Shown here: positions 9,973 through 23,700 of the stretch, in pieces
Layout of the letters: every line of letters starts with the position of its first letter
How positions within the stretch are numbered: position 1 is the first letter of the stretch
Assembly (NCBI RefSeq): GCF_002105155.1
Contig: NW_019029048.1
Coordinates: 1 to 64,000, forward strand
Direction of reading: 5' to 3'
Origin: Lobosporangium transversale
Lineage: Eukaryota > Mortierellomycota > Mortierellomycetes > Mortierellales > Mortierellaceae
Length of the DNA stretch: 64,000 bases
Notes under the pieces: model-generated
What the model was told of the DNA's origin: nothing
Seen by the model: the letters and a program-made list of their open reading frames with translations, nothing else
The model's database searches: none
Made by a program: the position numbers and the translations under genes

Positions 9973-12900
9973 TTATTTCCAGGCCATGCTTGACACTATT
10001 AAAAAAAAAAAAATTTTGGTCCAGAGGAGGATTGTCAATTTTTTTTTTTTTTTTTTTTGGAAATGAAAAAACAGAGCCAAAGTAAAAGTAGTTACCAGAG
10101 TTAGAAGAGGCTGATCGAAAGATCCCCAGCTTTGGAATCCGACTATTATTACTCCCGCTATTGCTATAGGCACTGCCTGATTGATGTAAGCTTTGCGCTC
10201 CAAGAGGCGGCGAAGTGAGAAATGTCGTTAGATCAGGATTTGTTTGACCAGGTATAGGGTCCAGCGGATGGATGGATTCTTGATGAGGCTGGTTTTGATG
10301 AATACCACTCAAATATCCTTGTTGTAACTGCAGAGGTGCGCGTTGAATGTGATAAGGCACAGATGAAGCGTTGCATTGTGGGATCGATGCTTTGGTACCT
10401 TCCATTACAAAGGATGCCACTGAGGATGCTGGTGACTCGGCTGCAGAGACCGTATTGCCTCGATATCTGCTACTTGTAGAATTGATGCGAGTAGAGGACA
10501 AAGATGAGGATGAAAGAGGGGAGGTTGGTGAAGCAGTAAGCGCTATCGGCGCCGTTGATGCTGTATACCGTCGCGCAGACGATGTATTGACAGGAGGAAG
10601 TATGCTGGTTGTTCTTCTCAAGAGGGGAGCACTTGGCTTTTGGTTCTTTGGGGATTTCTTACTCTTGGGGCACCCCTGGCCAGTCAAAAGGTGTTCTTTC
10701 CAGTCGATCTCATCATTCGAAGGTAAAATCAGCAGACAAAGTGGACACCTCGTAGTAGCTTCCGGGACCGCGAAGCAGCCGGCCGCAACATGAGCGAGAA
10801 AAGTGTCTGCTGCCATGATTTCCTTGCAAGTCTCACATTGCTTCACAAATTTGCGTTTAGAACATTCATTGAGCATGTGGTCGGCCAATGTAGGGATCTC
10901 AATTATCTACGATTAAGACCAAGCAATCCTAGATATAAGTATACCATTCAAAAAACTTTTTCATAAAAAAAAGAGCCACTCAATGTCTTACGATCTTGCA
11001 ATGAGCACAGTTAGCCAACATGGCGCAGTCATTCCAATAGTGCGCTATCAATCCTTCGTCTGTGAACGCATTATTGTGTTCATCGCAGAATACACAGAAG
11101 CGGTCCTTGACAGATCGTGATACATCTTCTGGACCTTTTTGTGTATCGCTACCTGATAAGTTCTCTGACTTTATACCATGTCTAGGCTCCCTGGTCGACA
11201 AGGATGACCCTGACTTGGATCTAGACTGTAAAGGCCTGGTAGTCGCCTTATATGATATGGGCGTTGCCCGGGAAGCTAGAGGCTAAGGTTTAAATCATTA
11301 CAATAGACGTTGTGTGAAAAAAAAGGTAGCTAAAGCGATAGCATCAATGATAGATTAAACTCTAAACAAGAATAAATACTTTGATGTCCTCTGATGCTGT
11401 CGAATCGTTTTCATCATCTGGCGAAAGTGTAGCTTGTTTCTTAATAACTAACCGTGGAACACCTACAACAAAGGCCTAAATGTTAGACTCGAGCGTATGC
11501 AAATGCATCCAAGTTATGATGGGAAATCAAAGAGCATACCTGTATAAACTGCGTGTTGGGCTTTAGCGGATGATTTTAGAGGCATCTTCAAACGTGCTTG
11601 GTGAGCCATTGCTGCGTCTGATCTTTGCCTTGAAGATTGGCGGCTAGTTCTTGCCAAGCCAGGAGAGCCTGGCTCTACCAAGAGGCTCTTCAGTGAATCC
11701 ATATGAAGATTTACTCCTATTGATACAGGTGCCTGACGCCGTTTATTCGTTCCTGATGTAGGGGTCGATGTGCTCATTGGTAATCGCGAGCTCACTTGCG
11801 TCGTACTCGTGCTTTGCGCCGCCGGCCGAGATTGAGAAGACAATGGCGCCAATGGGACTTTCTTTGCAAATTTTGGAATCAACTCTTTTTGGATGCTCTA
11901 TAGTATTGTTTACATAGTTTCTAGGTCAGTATCTCATTCACCTCACTTTGCATGCCAAGCTTGAAATGTCAACTGTAGTAATGAATTACCTCGATGATCA
12001 ATGGCTTCACGCCAGGCAGGAACTGCTCCACTCTTGTCTTGGCCAGGAACTTGCACACATCAATGATCAGTTTCCGTGCCGCAATACGTACCTCGCCATT
12101 CGTATGGCTGAGATATGGGATGGCAAACTCTGTAATATTCTACAGAGATAATGATGTCCGTTTTAAATGAATGGTTAAAGGAGTTGACTAAGGTGGGGCT
12201 TTTTTTTATCAACATTTGGTACATATTATGCACGGCATACCTCAAAGTTTAGGCCACCGGGGGTTCCTTTGCTTTCTTTTCTGTCAAACACGCCAAATTC
12301 ATCCACCAGCCTAACTACGATTTCAATTCTAGACCGCGCCTGGCGGTAGAGCACTGTACTTTTAGCTGGCTTGAAGACTAACGGCAAGATTGCGTAGGGA
12401 CTGGATCTGAAGGAGTTGCAAAGCATCACAATTCGGTCGAGGGTGCCTTGAACAACACGCGTGTTGAGATCAGATGCTTTCACGAGCAATTGGGAAAATA
12501 TGGGCTCCAAAGACCGATAGGCTACAGAACTTGGAACCTCATTTTGCAAAGAAAACTCTATTATAGCAAGAAGAGTATGATTAGGTGAGCCTTTCGTGAC
12601 ATGCAGGTATAATATTCGTCATGGTCCATCCCAAGTACTCAAAGTACTTACTAACGGTCTGATCAAGAAGTGCCAATGCAAGAGTGACAACTTTCTCGCG
12701 CGTGTCTGACAATACAATTGAGATAACTTGGAAGGCCGCACGTGCAAGCATTATCTGAAATGGCGCATGGCGTCAGAGTGCATTCTTAACCTAAAATCGA
12801 TCACTACGCATGAACTATGTTCCAACTATCGTTACTTACCCAATCGTTGCTATGATCAGTGTCCTCGGAGGCATTCTCGTTCTCTAAATGCTCTTTCACA

Positions 12901-15283
12901 TACTCGATAGCGTAGAGTCGCAGCTGTAGCTCCCGATTAAGGAGACAGGATATAACTTTTCTAGGGAAGGCTTCCAATGACGCAGCAAAGCTCACTTGTT
13001 CTTGCTCTGTCAGCTCATTCAACTGGATGCTGTTGATCTCTTCATATCCAGTGAAAGCTTGAGTATTTAAGCCATCTGAATTGTCGTCCGCAATACCCAA
13101 GCTATTTAATTGCTGGTCTTTAGGGTTTCCTTTAAACAATGGTGTAACGCTGTATATAGACGAAAATGCTGAAGAAGTTGTTTCAATGTATTCCTTTTGA
13201 GTTTCAGAAGATCGCGAGCGTGCCTTTAAGAGTGATGCCGGTGATTTTACTGAGTATGATCCTCGTTGCACTTTTTCCGCATCAGAGCTGTCACTGGCCG
13301 CTGAGAATGTGCGATTGAGTGTCGCAGCAGGAGGGATACGTCTGCGGTCCACTGAGATTTGCTGCCCATGGATTTCTATGCTGCTACCGGACGCGTTACG
13401 CATATCTATTGATTTATATAAATCGTACGTTGACATAACCTATCGGATCAATGGTAAATGTGTGAATTCTTTGTCGCATAAAAGTTCGTCAATTTCCTCC
13501 TGCTGTTATGGCAATAACAACAATCCGTACCCTAGAAGTGCTATTCGACTTGTCGCTATGTTGTTCATCCTCGATTACCTCCGGAGCAGTCAACGAAACG
13601 ATAGAGCTATCCTCATTCGAAATGATGTGGAACCCACTTAAAGACATATACTTATTCATCCTCGCTTTTACCTCTGCAACTTTGGCCTGGATATGCACGC
13701 ATAAAAGCAGATGTAGATTGTTAGGATTGGTTGAGGAAATAGGCATAGTTATAGTAAGGGTTCTATTGTCATTTACTTTTATTATTACTATTATTATTAT
13801 TATTTTACCTTTAGCTCTTGCGCCAAATCGAACTCATCATTATCCGCCGCTCTTTGCTTTTCAATATCTAGGGCCTGAATTTCATCCGCAAACTGTAGGC
13901 AAGATGTAATCAATATGTACTCAAGCAGCAGTCAAATAGAAAAAGTCAGTATAAAATCATAAGTCATAGTGGCGTACCTTTAGCAGTTTGTCATGTCCAG
14001 CCTTATAGAGCTTCGCTGATGCAAAATCTTCCACTGAGATATGGTGCAACAGTACAGCAGAGGTTACAAATTGCAAGTATCAGCTACAAAGAGGACTTTT
14101 CAAGCATGGATATCCATTTCCTATGTATAGATTCCGGCATTTACCTTTTACTGCGTCTTGCTTCGCTTTGACAAATCCAAACAACAGCCTCTGCACGTCT
14201 TGATCCAAATAAATCTGGGGTTGATTTTGAATCTCCACTATAGTCAATCCATTCACTGCTTCCGACAGGTTGGGCACTTCAGGTATTTCCGTTATCTGAT
14301 TCAGGGAGTAGGCGGTGGATGGCTCTGAAAGTCCGTGACCAGGTCCATTCACTACCTCACAGTCGTCAAAATGTAGTCGCTCCGATTCTCCATGAAGCTC
14401 GTCCTCGAGTGGTTCGCCAAGTACATTCAATGCCAGTATTGCGACCTGATGATAAATGTTCAAGGGGTTCACGTGGCACTGACGAATGACAACACGCAAG
14501 TACTCGCCTTCAACATCAACATTGATCGATTTAAGCTCTCGCTTAGAGTAATTTGATTCCGTGTTACTGTCAAAGGAAATGGAGCCAAGTTTTTGAAATT
14601 GCAGTACGGGTAGACTCTTCTTTCTAACCTCCATCTGTGGAGCAAGATCCAAACCATCCTCCACTTCGTCCAAGGCGTTGCTACGCTCCCTATCAACCGA
14701 ATCTAGCTCTCTATGCGTTTCATCATTCGGCTGAGTCCCATTATCACCTGTATTTATGGATTGAGCGCCTTTTCTGGAGCCCATCCAAAAATCCAGCCTG
14801 CTAGCAATTTTGTATTGGTGTGATAAAATTTGAATTTTCCGGATCCTTGATTTTCCACACGAAAAACGAAGCACCAAATCCTGTGGATAACTACAAAACC
14901 TATGAAATGTGGTTCAAAATACCGCATCGCAGCAATAAATTGTGTCAATGGTGTGTTTCATGATAATCAAAACAAATAATGGGCTGTCATATATAGTACC
15001 TTGGTGTATGCCATCCTTTACCAGTTGATGTTCGCATCAGTCCTACAAGCTCCTCCGGTGGGAATCCTTGGTCCCATCCTGAGGCCATCTGGATCTCATA
15101 AAGAAGGCGTTGCGGCGCTAAAACCATGAGATACTCTTGCAGCGCCTGGCCGTTTGTTTGTAAAGGTGCGCCAGTTTGACTATTGACTGAAGCGCGATCT
15201 CTTATTGAGATAATTAATTGTTCATCTCCTTCGTCATCTGAGCGCTGACGGAGTGAACCTACTGTCATCCTACATGGAGACAT
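9973..15283 (-). CDS. CEP104: CEP104 orthologue (microtubule plus-end/ciliary-tip protein)
   Basis: About 14 exons encode roughly 1,370 residues. The start is ATG at 15283; the second exon begins at 14899. The N-terminal jelly-roll domain matches human CEP104 block by block: TGKGWHTPRFCSYPQDLVLR, RIRKIQILSHQYKIASRLDF, then RELKSINVDVEGEYLRVVIR and HVNPLNIYHQVAILALNVLG. A short coiled coil follows (near 14145-13810), then helical TOG-type repeats (about 12760-11990). The C-terminal zinc fingers are very clear: FCVFCDEHNNAFTDEGLIAH (11105 region), CETCKEIM, and CPLCLLILPSNDEIDWKEHL. The last coding exon probably reaches a stop at 9973 through a small intron with a T-rich 3' splice site ending near 10000; without splicing the frame ends at 9962. 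In animals and algae CEP104 binds tubulin and acts at growing microtubule ends and ciliary tips. The coordinates of middle exons are approximate. Confidence 0.88.
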
Positions 15284-15814
15284 GATGGATACAAATAAGG
15301 ACAGTCAGTTAGATTAAAATCACAGACAATTCAGGAACAGATCGCTCTGCTAGACTGGATTTAGTATTTTTGTGTCACAAATTGGTCAACGATCAATAAA
15401 TAAATAAGTTCATAGTTCTCACACAGACAAAAGATTGGTTCAAAAGAACCTGCGATGCCTGAAATTCTAAGGATGTTGGATGTTTTGAAGAGTATGTGTG
15501 ATAGGGTAAGAAGTGAGGAGCAGCGTAACTTACGCTCGTGAACGACCTATGAGCGAGCGCCTGCGAGGGCGTAGACGTAGGTTCGACTGTGCCTTATTCG
15601 AGGAGTGAGCATGGGCAGCTTCGTACGCAGTAAGTGGTCGCATGGTGTGGGGGATAGGGTCGTAGAGAAGTTGGGCGGAGGAGAATTGCGACTAAGTTGC
15701 TTGCGAGATGAATCCAATGGACTCACTTCGGTCTCTTGGAAAAGGAGACCGGATGCGAGAACAGAATCGGAATGAAATAATGTTATAAGGTTAATGAATG
15801 AACTTTTAGGAAGG

Positions 15815-15845
<31 letters not shown>

Positions 15846-16750
15846 CAACAAAATAAAAGGTAAAAAAAGGGCGGTACTTGGGGGAGAAACAAAAAGTAGA
15901 GAGCCATGCAGGTATAAAATATTAATTACATGATACAATTCAAAACAACTGAGAAATGAATTAGGACGTCAATCACCGTGGCCATGCACTGCATTTTTTT
16001 TTATTATCTGTGGCAAACAAATAAACATTGAGCAAGACAACATCCGCCTCCAATAACTACAATTTCCCTTATGCTGCTTGCCCGCACACTACAATATATC
16101 AACTACAACTACGGCTGCAACATTTGTAACAAAGAGAGGGAACACAATGGAGTATAGACGAAAAGAAGATAAGGAATGTGGGTTAGAAAGCATTGGATCA
16201 ATGTACAATTGCATAAAAGTTTATGTCCAGACTATGGTGTGGGTATATGAAGATGAGGCGTTCTCGCGAGAAAAATGCTTTGACTATGGTAACGGCTCAT
16301 TTTGTGTTGCTTCTTCTTTATTTAGTCTGAATATTTTGTTTCTGTTGCCTACTTGGCTGTGCTAAACTGTTGATACAGATCAACCTCCATGAATTACTCT
16401 TTGTTATTTTTTTTGCTCTTGGGGTCCTCCAAGCGACTGACCTTGATTAGGATAGAGCCGAATTTAATTCACTGCAATGTGTACCCGTTTAGATATAATA
16501 AAGATTGGTGACGAGGGACTGCCGTCCGAAGAAACGGATCAAGAATGCCGTGGCGGTATCGCGCATTTGATCAGCACAATCTTGGCCGTGTGACGTAGTT
16601 TGGGCTGTATCTGTACTAAATTTAAGGACTTCCTTCTCTCGACTTCTATGGTACTGGCATATACGAGAGGCCACAGAAACTACTCTAAGGTCGCGCATCA
16701 GATCAGCACATCATCCTTTCTCCTTTCTTCAACCTTTAACATCCATCATC
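15284..16750. other. Divergent intergenic region, CEP104 / CCT6
   Basis: No gene seen in about 1.47 kb between the two divergent starts. It contains an A run at about 15815-15843. A CRE-like TGACGTAG lies about 150 nt upstream of the CCT6 start. Promoters of both neighbours must lie here, but I see no clear TATA box for either. Confidence 0.5.
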
Positions 16751-18957
16751 ATGTAAGTCAGGGGTGGAGGTCTGCAAAAATGCTTTGTGGAAAGAGTATA
16801 GCAAAGTTTTCTTGCTGATTTCAACTTCGATTATCACAACACGAGATCTGCCCAACCTGAACAAAATGGCAGCACAACATGAGCTGTAGTATGCCAATCA
16901 AGACCACACATTTGTTGACATTGTATCATCGCCCATGTTTAATACATTAGGTCTGGAGCATCTGCTGTCTCACTCATCAACCCCAACTCCGAAGTTGCTC
17001 GTCGTGGCCAGGCCCTGCAATTGAACATCAATGGCGCTGTTGGTTTGATGGAGGTCGTTCGCTCCAACCTTGGTCCCAAGGGAACTATCAAAATGCTAGT
17101 TAGCGGTGCTGGCGATATCAAACTTACTAAGGATGGCAAAGTCCTCTTAAGCGAAATGGTATAGCGAGCAGCACTTAATGCAAATCAAACGACACTGTTT
17201 TTTTGAGAGATCTCCAACTTTCAATGTATGATTGATACCACTTTACTTTGTCGTTTTTAGCAAATCCAAAACCCGACCGCAGCCATGATCGCACGCGCAG
17301 CAACTGCTCAGGATGAAATCACTGGAGATGGCACTACTTCGATCGTTATGCTCGTAGGGGAGTTCATGAAGCAGGCCGATCGCCACATTTCTGAAGGCCT
17401 TCATCCTCGTATCATTACAGAGGGATTCGAGCTTGCTAAAAAGGAGTCGCTCTTGGTACTTTTGAATTGATTAGCAGATTTCATAATATTGTTTAGGTTG
17501 TATAAAAAGAAGAAAAAAGGCAAAGGGCTAATTAGTAGCATCTTTTTTATGGCGCATAGTTCCTGGATACATTCGCTGTCAAGAAAGAAATTGATCGCGA
17601 ACTCCTTCTTTCCGTCGCCCGCACCTCTCTCCGTACTAAAGTCCACCGTGCATTGGCCGATACTCTCACAGAGGCTGTAGTGGATGCTGTCCTTACTATC
17701 TACCGCGAAAATGAACCCATTGATCTGCATATGGTGGAGATCATGGCGATGCAGCACAGGAGCGAAACCGACACACGTCTTGTTCGTGGATTGGTCATGG
17801 ATCATGGTGCAAGACACCCTGACATGCCCAAGAAGGTTAAGGATGCATATGTTCTTACTCTCAATGTTTCGTTGGAATATGAGAAGAGTGAGATCAATTC
17901 TGGGTTCTTTTACAGCTCTGCAGAGCAGAGAGAGAAACTGGTTGAATCCGAACGTAAATTCGTGGATGAAAAGCTCAAGAAAATCGTTGATCTTAAGAAG
18001 CAGGTATGCGGTGATTCAGGCAAGGGATTTGTCATCATCAACCAGAAAGGCATCGATCCCCTTTCACTCGATGTTTTGGCCAAGAATGGAATCCTCGCTC
18101 TGAGACGTGCAAAGAGAAGAAACATGGAGCGCATGCAGCTGATCTGCGGCGGTATTGCTCAGAACTCGGTCGATGACCTTTCGCCTGAGGTTTTGGGTTG
18201 GGCCGGAACCATTTACGAGCACACATTGGGCGAAGAAAAATTTACATTTGTTGAGGATGTCAAGGAGCCTAGCTCAGCCACCATTCTTATCAAAGGTATG
18301 TAGACCCAATACTTACAAGATGTATGGTAAATTGTGTTGTTAAAGTGCAACATTTCTAAAGTATTTATTGCATGCCACATCTGTTCCAGGACCAAACCCA
18401 CATACGATTCACCAGACCAAGGACGCCATCCGTGATGGTCTTCGTGCAGTTAAAAACACACTGGAGGATGGCTTAGTAGTACCAGGTGCAGGAGCATTCC
18501 AAGTCGCTCTCCACTCACACCTTCTCAAATTCAAAGACACAGTCAAAGGTCGTGTCAAAGCTGGTATCACCTCCTTTGCTGAGGGCGTTTTGGTTATCCC
18601 AAAGACACTTGCCTCAAACGGCGGTTTTGACCCCATGGATGTCATCATAACCATGCAAGAAGAATATCAAGACGGTCACATTGTAGGCGTTGATCTTCAA
18701 AGTGGAGAAACATTAGACCCCGTTGCGGAAGGTATTTGGGATAACTACCGTGTTGTTCGTAATATGATTCAGAATGCATCTGTAATCGCAACCAACTTTT
18801 TGCTGGTTGATGAGATGATGAGAGGTAAAGATTAATTGATTATGGTTGTATGTTTATATGATTCTTAAATGGAGATCATGCTCTAATATATGTATTGTCT
18901 CAACTTTTCGGTTTAGCTGGACGTTCTTCATTGAAGGCTGACAATGGCATGGAATAA
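16751..18957 (+). CDS. CCT6: T-complex protein 1 subunit zeta (CCT6), start codon split by an intron
   Basis: Exons 16751-16752, 16951-17158, 17261-17455, 17560-18295, 18390-18824 and 18917-18957 give 538 residues, close to the usual length of about 545. It is a type II (group II) chaperonin subunit of the cytosolic TRiC/CCT ring, which folds actin, tubulin and other proteins. Visible ATPase motifs are [17 protein letters not shown] ([14 protein letters not shown]) and the C-terminal GGFDPMDVI block. [20 protein letters not shown] at the N-terminus is diagnostic of the zeta subunit. The only way to get an in-frame start upstream of this motif is to splice AT (16751-16752, followed by GTAAGT) to G at 16951 after ATTAG, giving ATG TCT GGA. 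There is no other upstream ATG in frame. Confidence 0.92.
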
Positions 18958-19148
18958 GTTAGACAATCATGGCCTAAAAATTGGGTGTCATAAAGTACAA
19001 GGCGATGCAAATTTTATTTCGTATTACAATAAGCTGTAAAAAATAAAGAGAAAAAAAAAAAAAAAATCAATAAAATATATATGTGCATTGGGATTATTAC
19101 TTGTGCCATTTAAAGTTGATTGGCAGTGAGTGATACAATTGGGATATT

Positions 19149-20422
19149 TCAATTCTGAAGATACTCCATGATAGTATCGAGGGGATTTGTAGGTTGGAGC
19201 CGTTGACGCTTGATGACATCGATATCTGAAGAAAAAACAGTTACAAATAAAAGATGAACCAGGTCACGTAAAAAGGAAGATAATGCAAAGGGAGCGAGGA
19301 AATCAGCACATCTTTTTACCTCTATTCGTCGCAAGTGGCTGTTCTTTCCGCTTTGCTATAAGAACATTCCTCCTTGATTCGAGAATACTGATTAACCTTG
19401 GTACTATTTCGCGGAAAAAAAATAAGAAAAGGAAGGCAAGAATGTCATTGAGATGGCTTGCAACATTTGAATTTTCTCATCTGGCAAAAAAAAAAAAACT
19501 TATGGTATTATGGAGTTTACACAGCTCCTTCATCTTTGTCAATTCCTGAACAGCTTGTGAGTTTGGTGCTAACATGTTTCTTTGCATATCACCAGTATCC
19601 AGACACCGAATCTCAGATTGTAGGGTCTAACGGAAACGAGTAATTGTAATAGAATAAAATTACTTCAGTTATAAGGCCTTGAGCCGAATTAAGAGCAGAT
19701 GTATGGGTCAAGATTAAGACCATTACCTTGTAGTACTCATGCTTGTCAAGTAAACTTTGGTACTTTGCTTGTAGAGCCACAACCCTTGACCTGAGATCAG
19801 CATATTTTTGAAGTTTAGATGAATTGACTGTGGCAACCAAGGGCCTTGTTGAGGAGGATGACGCGTTGTGATATGAAAGAGAGGACATCGGATCATTATC
19901 CACCTGATTATTCTGCTGCCAAGTCTCTGGAAACATGTCGATCCAGTCTGAATTAAGCAGCTCCTGCGTGGATTTTGTCCTTATGATTATCCCACCTTGT
20001 CTCGTCTTTTTACGAAGTTCATATTGATTTCTTTCCAGTTGTTCCAGCAACTGTCGTATAGATTGATTGTTAAAGGTTAATCGTAAATACTTTTTGCTGG
20101 TAGAGTGGACTAGTTATCGACGGATATACATAAATACACATGAAGGTTACTTCTGGCGTTTATTAATTTATGAGCAAGCCATTAACCATTCGACCTTTGA
20201 GGTCAGAGACACTCACGTTTGGTCAGAACGGCGGTGATAACGGTTTCCGGGATTGTAGCTCGAGATCCTTCCTCTGCTGCCAGGCGTGCACGCTGTCGTC
20301 TCCAATCGGGTGACGGCTGTATAGGCGCTTCAAGCAGGCGAATCTGTGCTGCAATAAACGCCTTCTTGTCATGATAATATCGATCATGGCCCAAGGACGT
20401 TTGTGACTGGCTAGTTGACATG
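19149..20422 (-). CDS. fta4: Kinetochore Sim4/COMA-complex subunit Fta4-like
   Basis: The first exon starts at ATG 20422 and carries AFIAAQIRLLEAPIQPSPDW, the family's N-terminal signature, ending in VLTK before a GTGAGT donor at about 20215. The next exon is best joined after ACTAG near 20112, giving LHSTSKKYLRLTFNNQSIRQ then LLEQLERNQYEL, again matching Fta4 (a helix expected to read roughly vaeQI..lY). Later exons carry the coiled coil YADLRSRVVALQAKYQSLLD and NSQAVQELTKMKEL; the last exon ends NPLDTIMEYLQN at 19149. Fta4 belongs to the constitutive inner kinetochore and corresponds to animal CENP-U. The family match is mainly at the first two exons. The exons between about 19510 and 19230 are uncertain. 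Confidence 0.7.
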
Positions 20423-20789
20423 TCTTTCTTCCTGACCAGAACAAAGAGACAGAGATGCGTGTTTCATTTCGTCAGGTCCCAAGAGCCTTCATTTGAGGAG
20501 AAAAAAAAGTGGCTTGTCCCGTCGGCACTTGTGATATAAGCCTTGAGACGAGGTGGATGATCGTAATCAATTCATTTTTCGCACCCTTTCATCTCTTTCA
20601 TCTTTTTTCTTTCCAGTTATTTCTATCACTCTTATCAATATTCTTAGTCAGCTTTTCATCGAAGGGATCATTTGCATCATAATCAAGTCTATTTGTTGAA
20701 TCCTCTTTTGTTCACGTGATCTACACTGCGACATTATCGACACCTACAAACCGAATCGCAGTGGATTATTTCCGGGAATCTGTACACTC
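20423..20789. promoter_or_regulatory. Divergent promoter region, Fta4 / Pcf11
   Basis: The 367 nt between the start codons of the two divergent genes contain pyrimidine-rich stretches on the + side near 20580-20640 and no obvious TATA box. Both genes must draw their core promoters from this segment. Confidence 0.45.
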
Positions 20790-23700
20790 ATGTATCATCA
20801 ATATCAACAGCCTGCGCATCAGTCACATGATGGCCAGATCAACGGAGGACACCAAAATAATGTAGATCCTTTTGAAGTCCGACAGCAGTACCGGAATGAG
20901 CTTGCTACATTGACTTTCAATTCCAAGCCTATCATTACGAGTTTGACCATCGCCGCTGGCGATAATCTCAGTGTCTCAAAAGTTATTGTCCAGACAATTG
21001 AAGAAAGAATCAGAACTGTATGAACATCATCTGCCTGTCTTGGCTTTTGCAGTTATATCGATATAAATCGCTTGGACGATTTGTTTTTTTTTTTTTTTTC
21101 TAATCTTTTTATTATTTCGTTGTTATTTAAATAGGCTCCGCCAAGTCAAAAACTTCCAACTTTATATCTTATTGACTCTATCATCAAAAATGTTGGTGGA
21201 CCCTATCTGAATCTCTTTGCTCGAACAATCGTCAACCTATTCCTGGATGCTTACCAAGTGGTGGATGCTGCCACAAAAGCGAGTTTCGAAAAGGTGTTGG
21301 GGACTTGGCCTAACTGGAACACTCCACTTTTCCCTAGGGATTTGGTTGCAAGGATTGAGCGTGGGGTACAGTCAATGCGCCAGCAGAAGCAGCCACAACA
21401 ACACAATTATCAACACCGGCAGCATCCATCGATGCACGTCAATCCTCATTTTACGGATCGATCGCACGAGAGCTCTTTTAGCCATGGGCAGGGGAGTATG
21501 GTAAGGATCATTTGCTAATGCATTTCTCATTTGGACGCCCTCTTTTATGTTTCATTAGTGTTAGTGTATTTTAGGAACGGCAGTGTCATCTGATTTATTC
21601 CAGCAAGAAATGACGCTGGAGCTCTACAATACATATTGGCAAGCGGACGTTCCAAGCATTTTGCCAAAGCAGGGGCAATATTGTCTGAAAACGACTACGA
21701 CAAAGTTGCTGGAATAAAATCAAAAGGCCTGGGTACTTTTTACACCACATGAAAGAACCAACCCGTGGTCCTTTCTTTTGATTCAGTATTGCTTGCGTCG
21801 CTTTGCTTCACAAATAAAATAATGAAGCATCAACATCGCCGTAATGTGTCATGCACCATTAGTGGTTATCTAAGAATCAGATATCAGCGTCATCACCATG
21901 CCTATTTAATGATAGGGATGTTGTTAAAGGACAACAGGAAGAAGCATAGGAGCAAGGCCAATACATTATAGCCTTCTAGATGAAGTGAGGATGATTTAAG
22001 CCGTTTCAGATAGCTTTCCATTGTAGAAAGCCTTTTTTCTTTTTTCTTTTTTCCTTTTTTTATGGGATATAGGAGAGATATTTTCTGTAGTGTTTTGTTT
22101 ATGTGTTACTTTTTCAAAGCTTGCTGTCCTTACTTGAACGTTCTTTGCGTCACGATCAATGAGTTTCTGACCGTGCTATATCTCTTTTATTTTCACTCGT
22201 TTTGCTTTCCTTTGCTTCTTTATTGCCAACATGGTTACTCTCCTATCCAATGCCGATCCCTCTACTACATCTTTCGTATATTTATACAATTGTAAAAAAT
22301 GATGTACGCATACAACCCTCATTATGATGAATAGTATGGTAGGAATGGATCTCCAGGACTTCAAAATAGGACTGACCCAGTTGTCCAGGTAGAGGCTAGG
22401 GTTGATAACGCCTTGCTTCAAGAAATTCAATTGTTGATGCTTCAGAAGCAACGAGAAATTATCCTTAACCCCAATGATCAAGCCAGCGTAAAACAGGTGG
22501 CCATTCTTCAACAGGTTCGTGCAAAATTTTTATTCTTACTAGTATCAAGCTGTCGTATTTGCATAGAAACGAATGATCACAGAAAAAAAAAAAAAAAAAA
22601 AAATATGAAGAAAAATTGTTGCAAGTGCGCATGCATGAAATGTCAATAGAGAAAAGAAATTTTAGCAATCTATTCTTGTATTATATTCCGAAAGCGCTTC
22701 TATATTGAAGCGGATTTGCATGAGCATGCGAATTGCATTCGGCCATCAGTTCAATGGTGAATGGGTTGGACAAGTTTTTCTGTCCTGTGCACTAATTTGT
22801 GCTTGTTAATTTTTGAAAAAATACCATCCACGATTTGTCTTTTAATAGCTGGAGATAATCGTGAAGACAACACAGCTGACGCCGGAAAATGCTAACATGA
22901 TCCGTCAGCAGCTTGCTCAGCTCTGGACCGCTGCACCATCTGCATTGCCTGCAGCGTCTGCACCGCCCGCACCATCTGCACCATCTGCGTCACCTGCGCC
23001 ATCTGTGCCAGTACTTCCCGGCTTTCCTCAGCCTAATATGTCACAACCTGGTTTACCACAAGTGGTACCCATGGTGTCGACTTCAGTGCCACCGGGTATG
23101 ATGATCCCTCCCCCAATTCATCATCAGCAGCCCACGTCGTCTGCTGCTTCTGTCATACCCACCTCTCAAATCCCACCATTCCCAGGTATGCCGCCACACT
23201 TTGCGCCACACTTGCCACCTCTAGGCTCAATTCCTAGCCCACAAACAATGGTTGCACCACTGCCAGCTACGTCTTTACCCTTTGTCCCAGGTAGCATGCC
23301 TCCAATGCCAGGGATGTCTCCTATGCCTTCTTTGCCATCTATTCCCATGAGTGCTGCTGTAGCTTCACCCACAGTAGCCCCAGCTGTAGCAAGCCCCATT
23401 CCTCCATCCCGACCTGCAGCTATAGTGCCGCCTGCGGCTAGCGACTTGATTGCCAGTTTGATGCAATCGGGGCTTTTGGGCCCTAATGGCACACTTACGA
23501 GCCAACTTCTGCAGAATACAGCTAATCTGAACCGAGCATCACCATCGCCATCGCCATTGATGACGGCTGCAACCGCTGCAACTGCGAAGCCGCCATTGCC
23601 TCCAAACACATCTATTACCCAAGTCAACCAAAGCGAGCATGATCAAGGCGTCATGTCAATTGGTATGATCGAACTGACAAGCCAAGATATTCAAAGGTAT

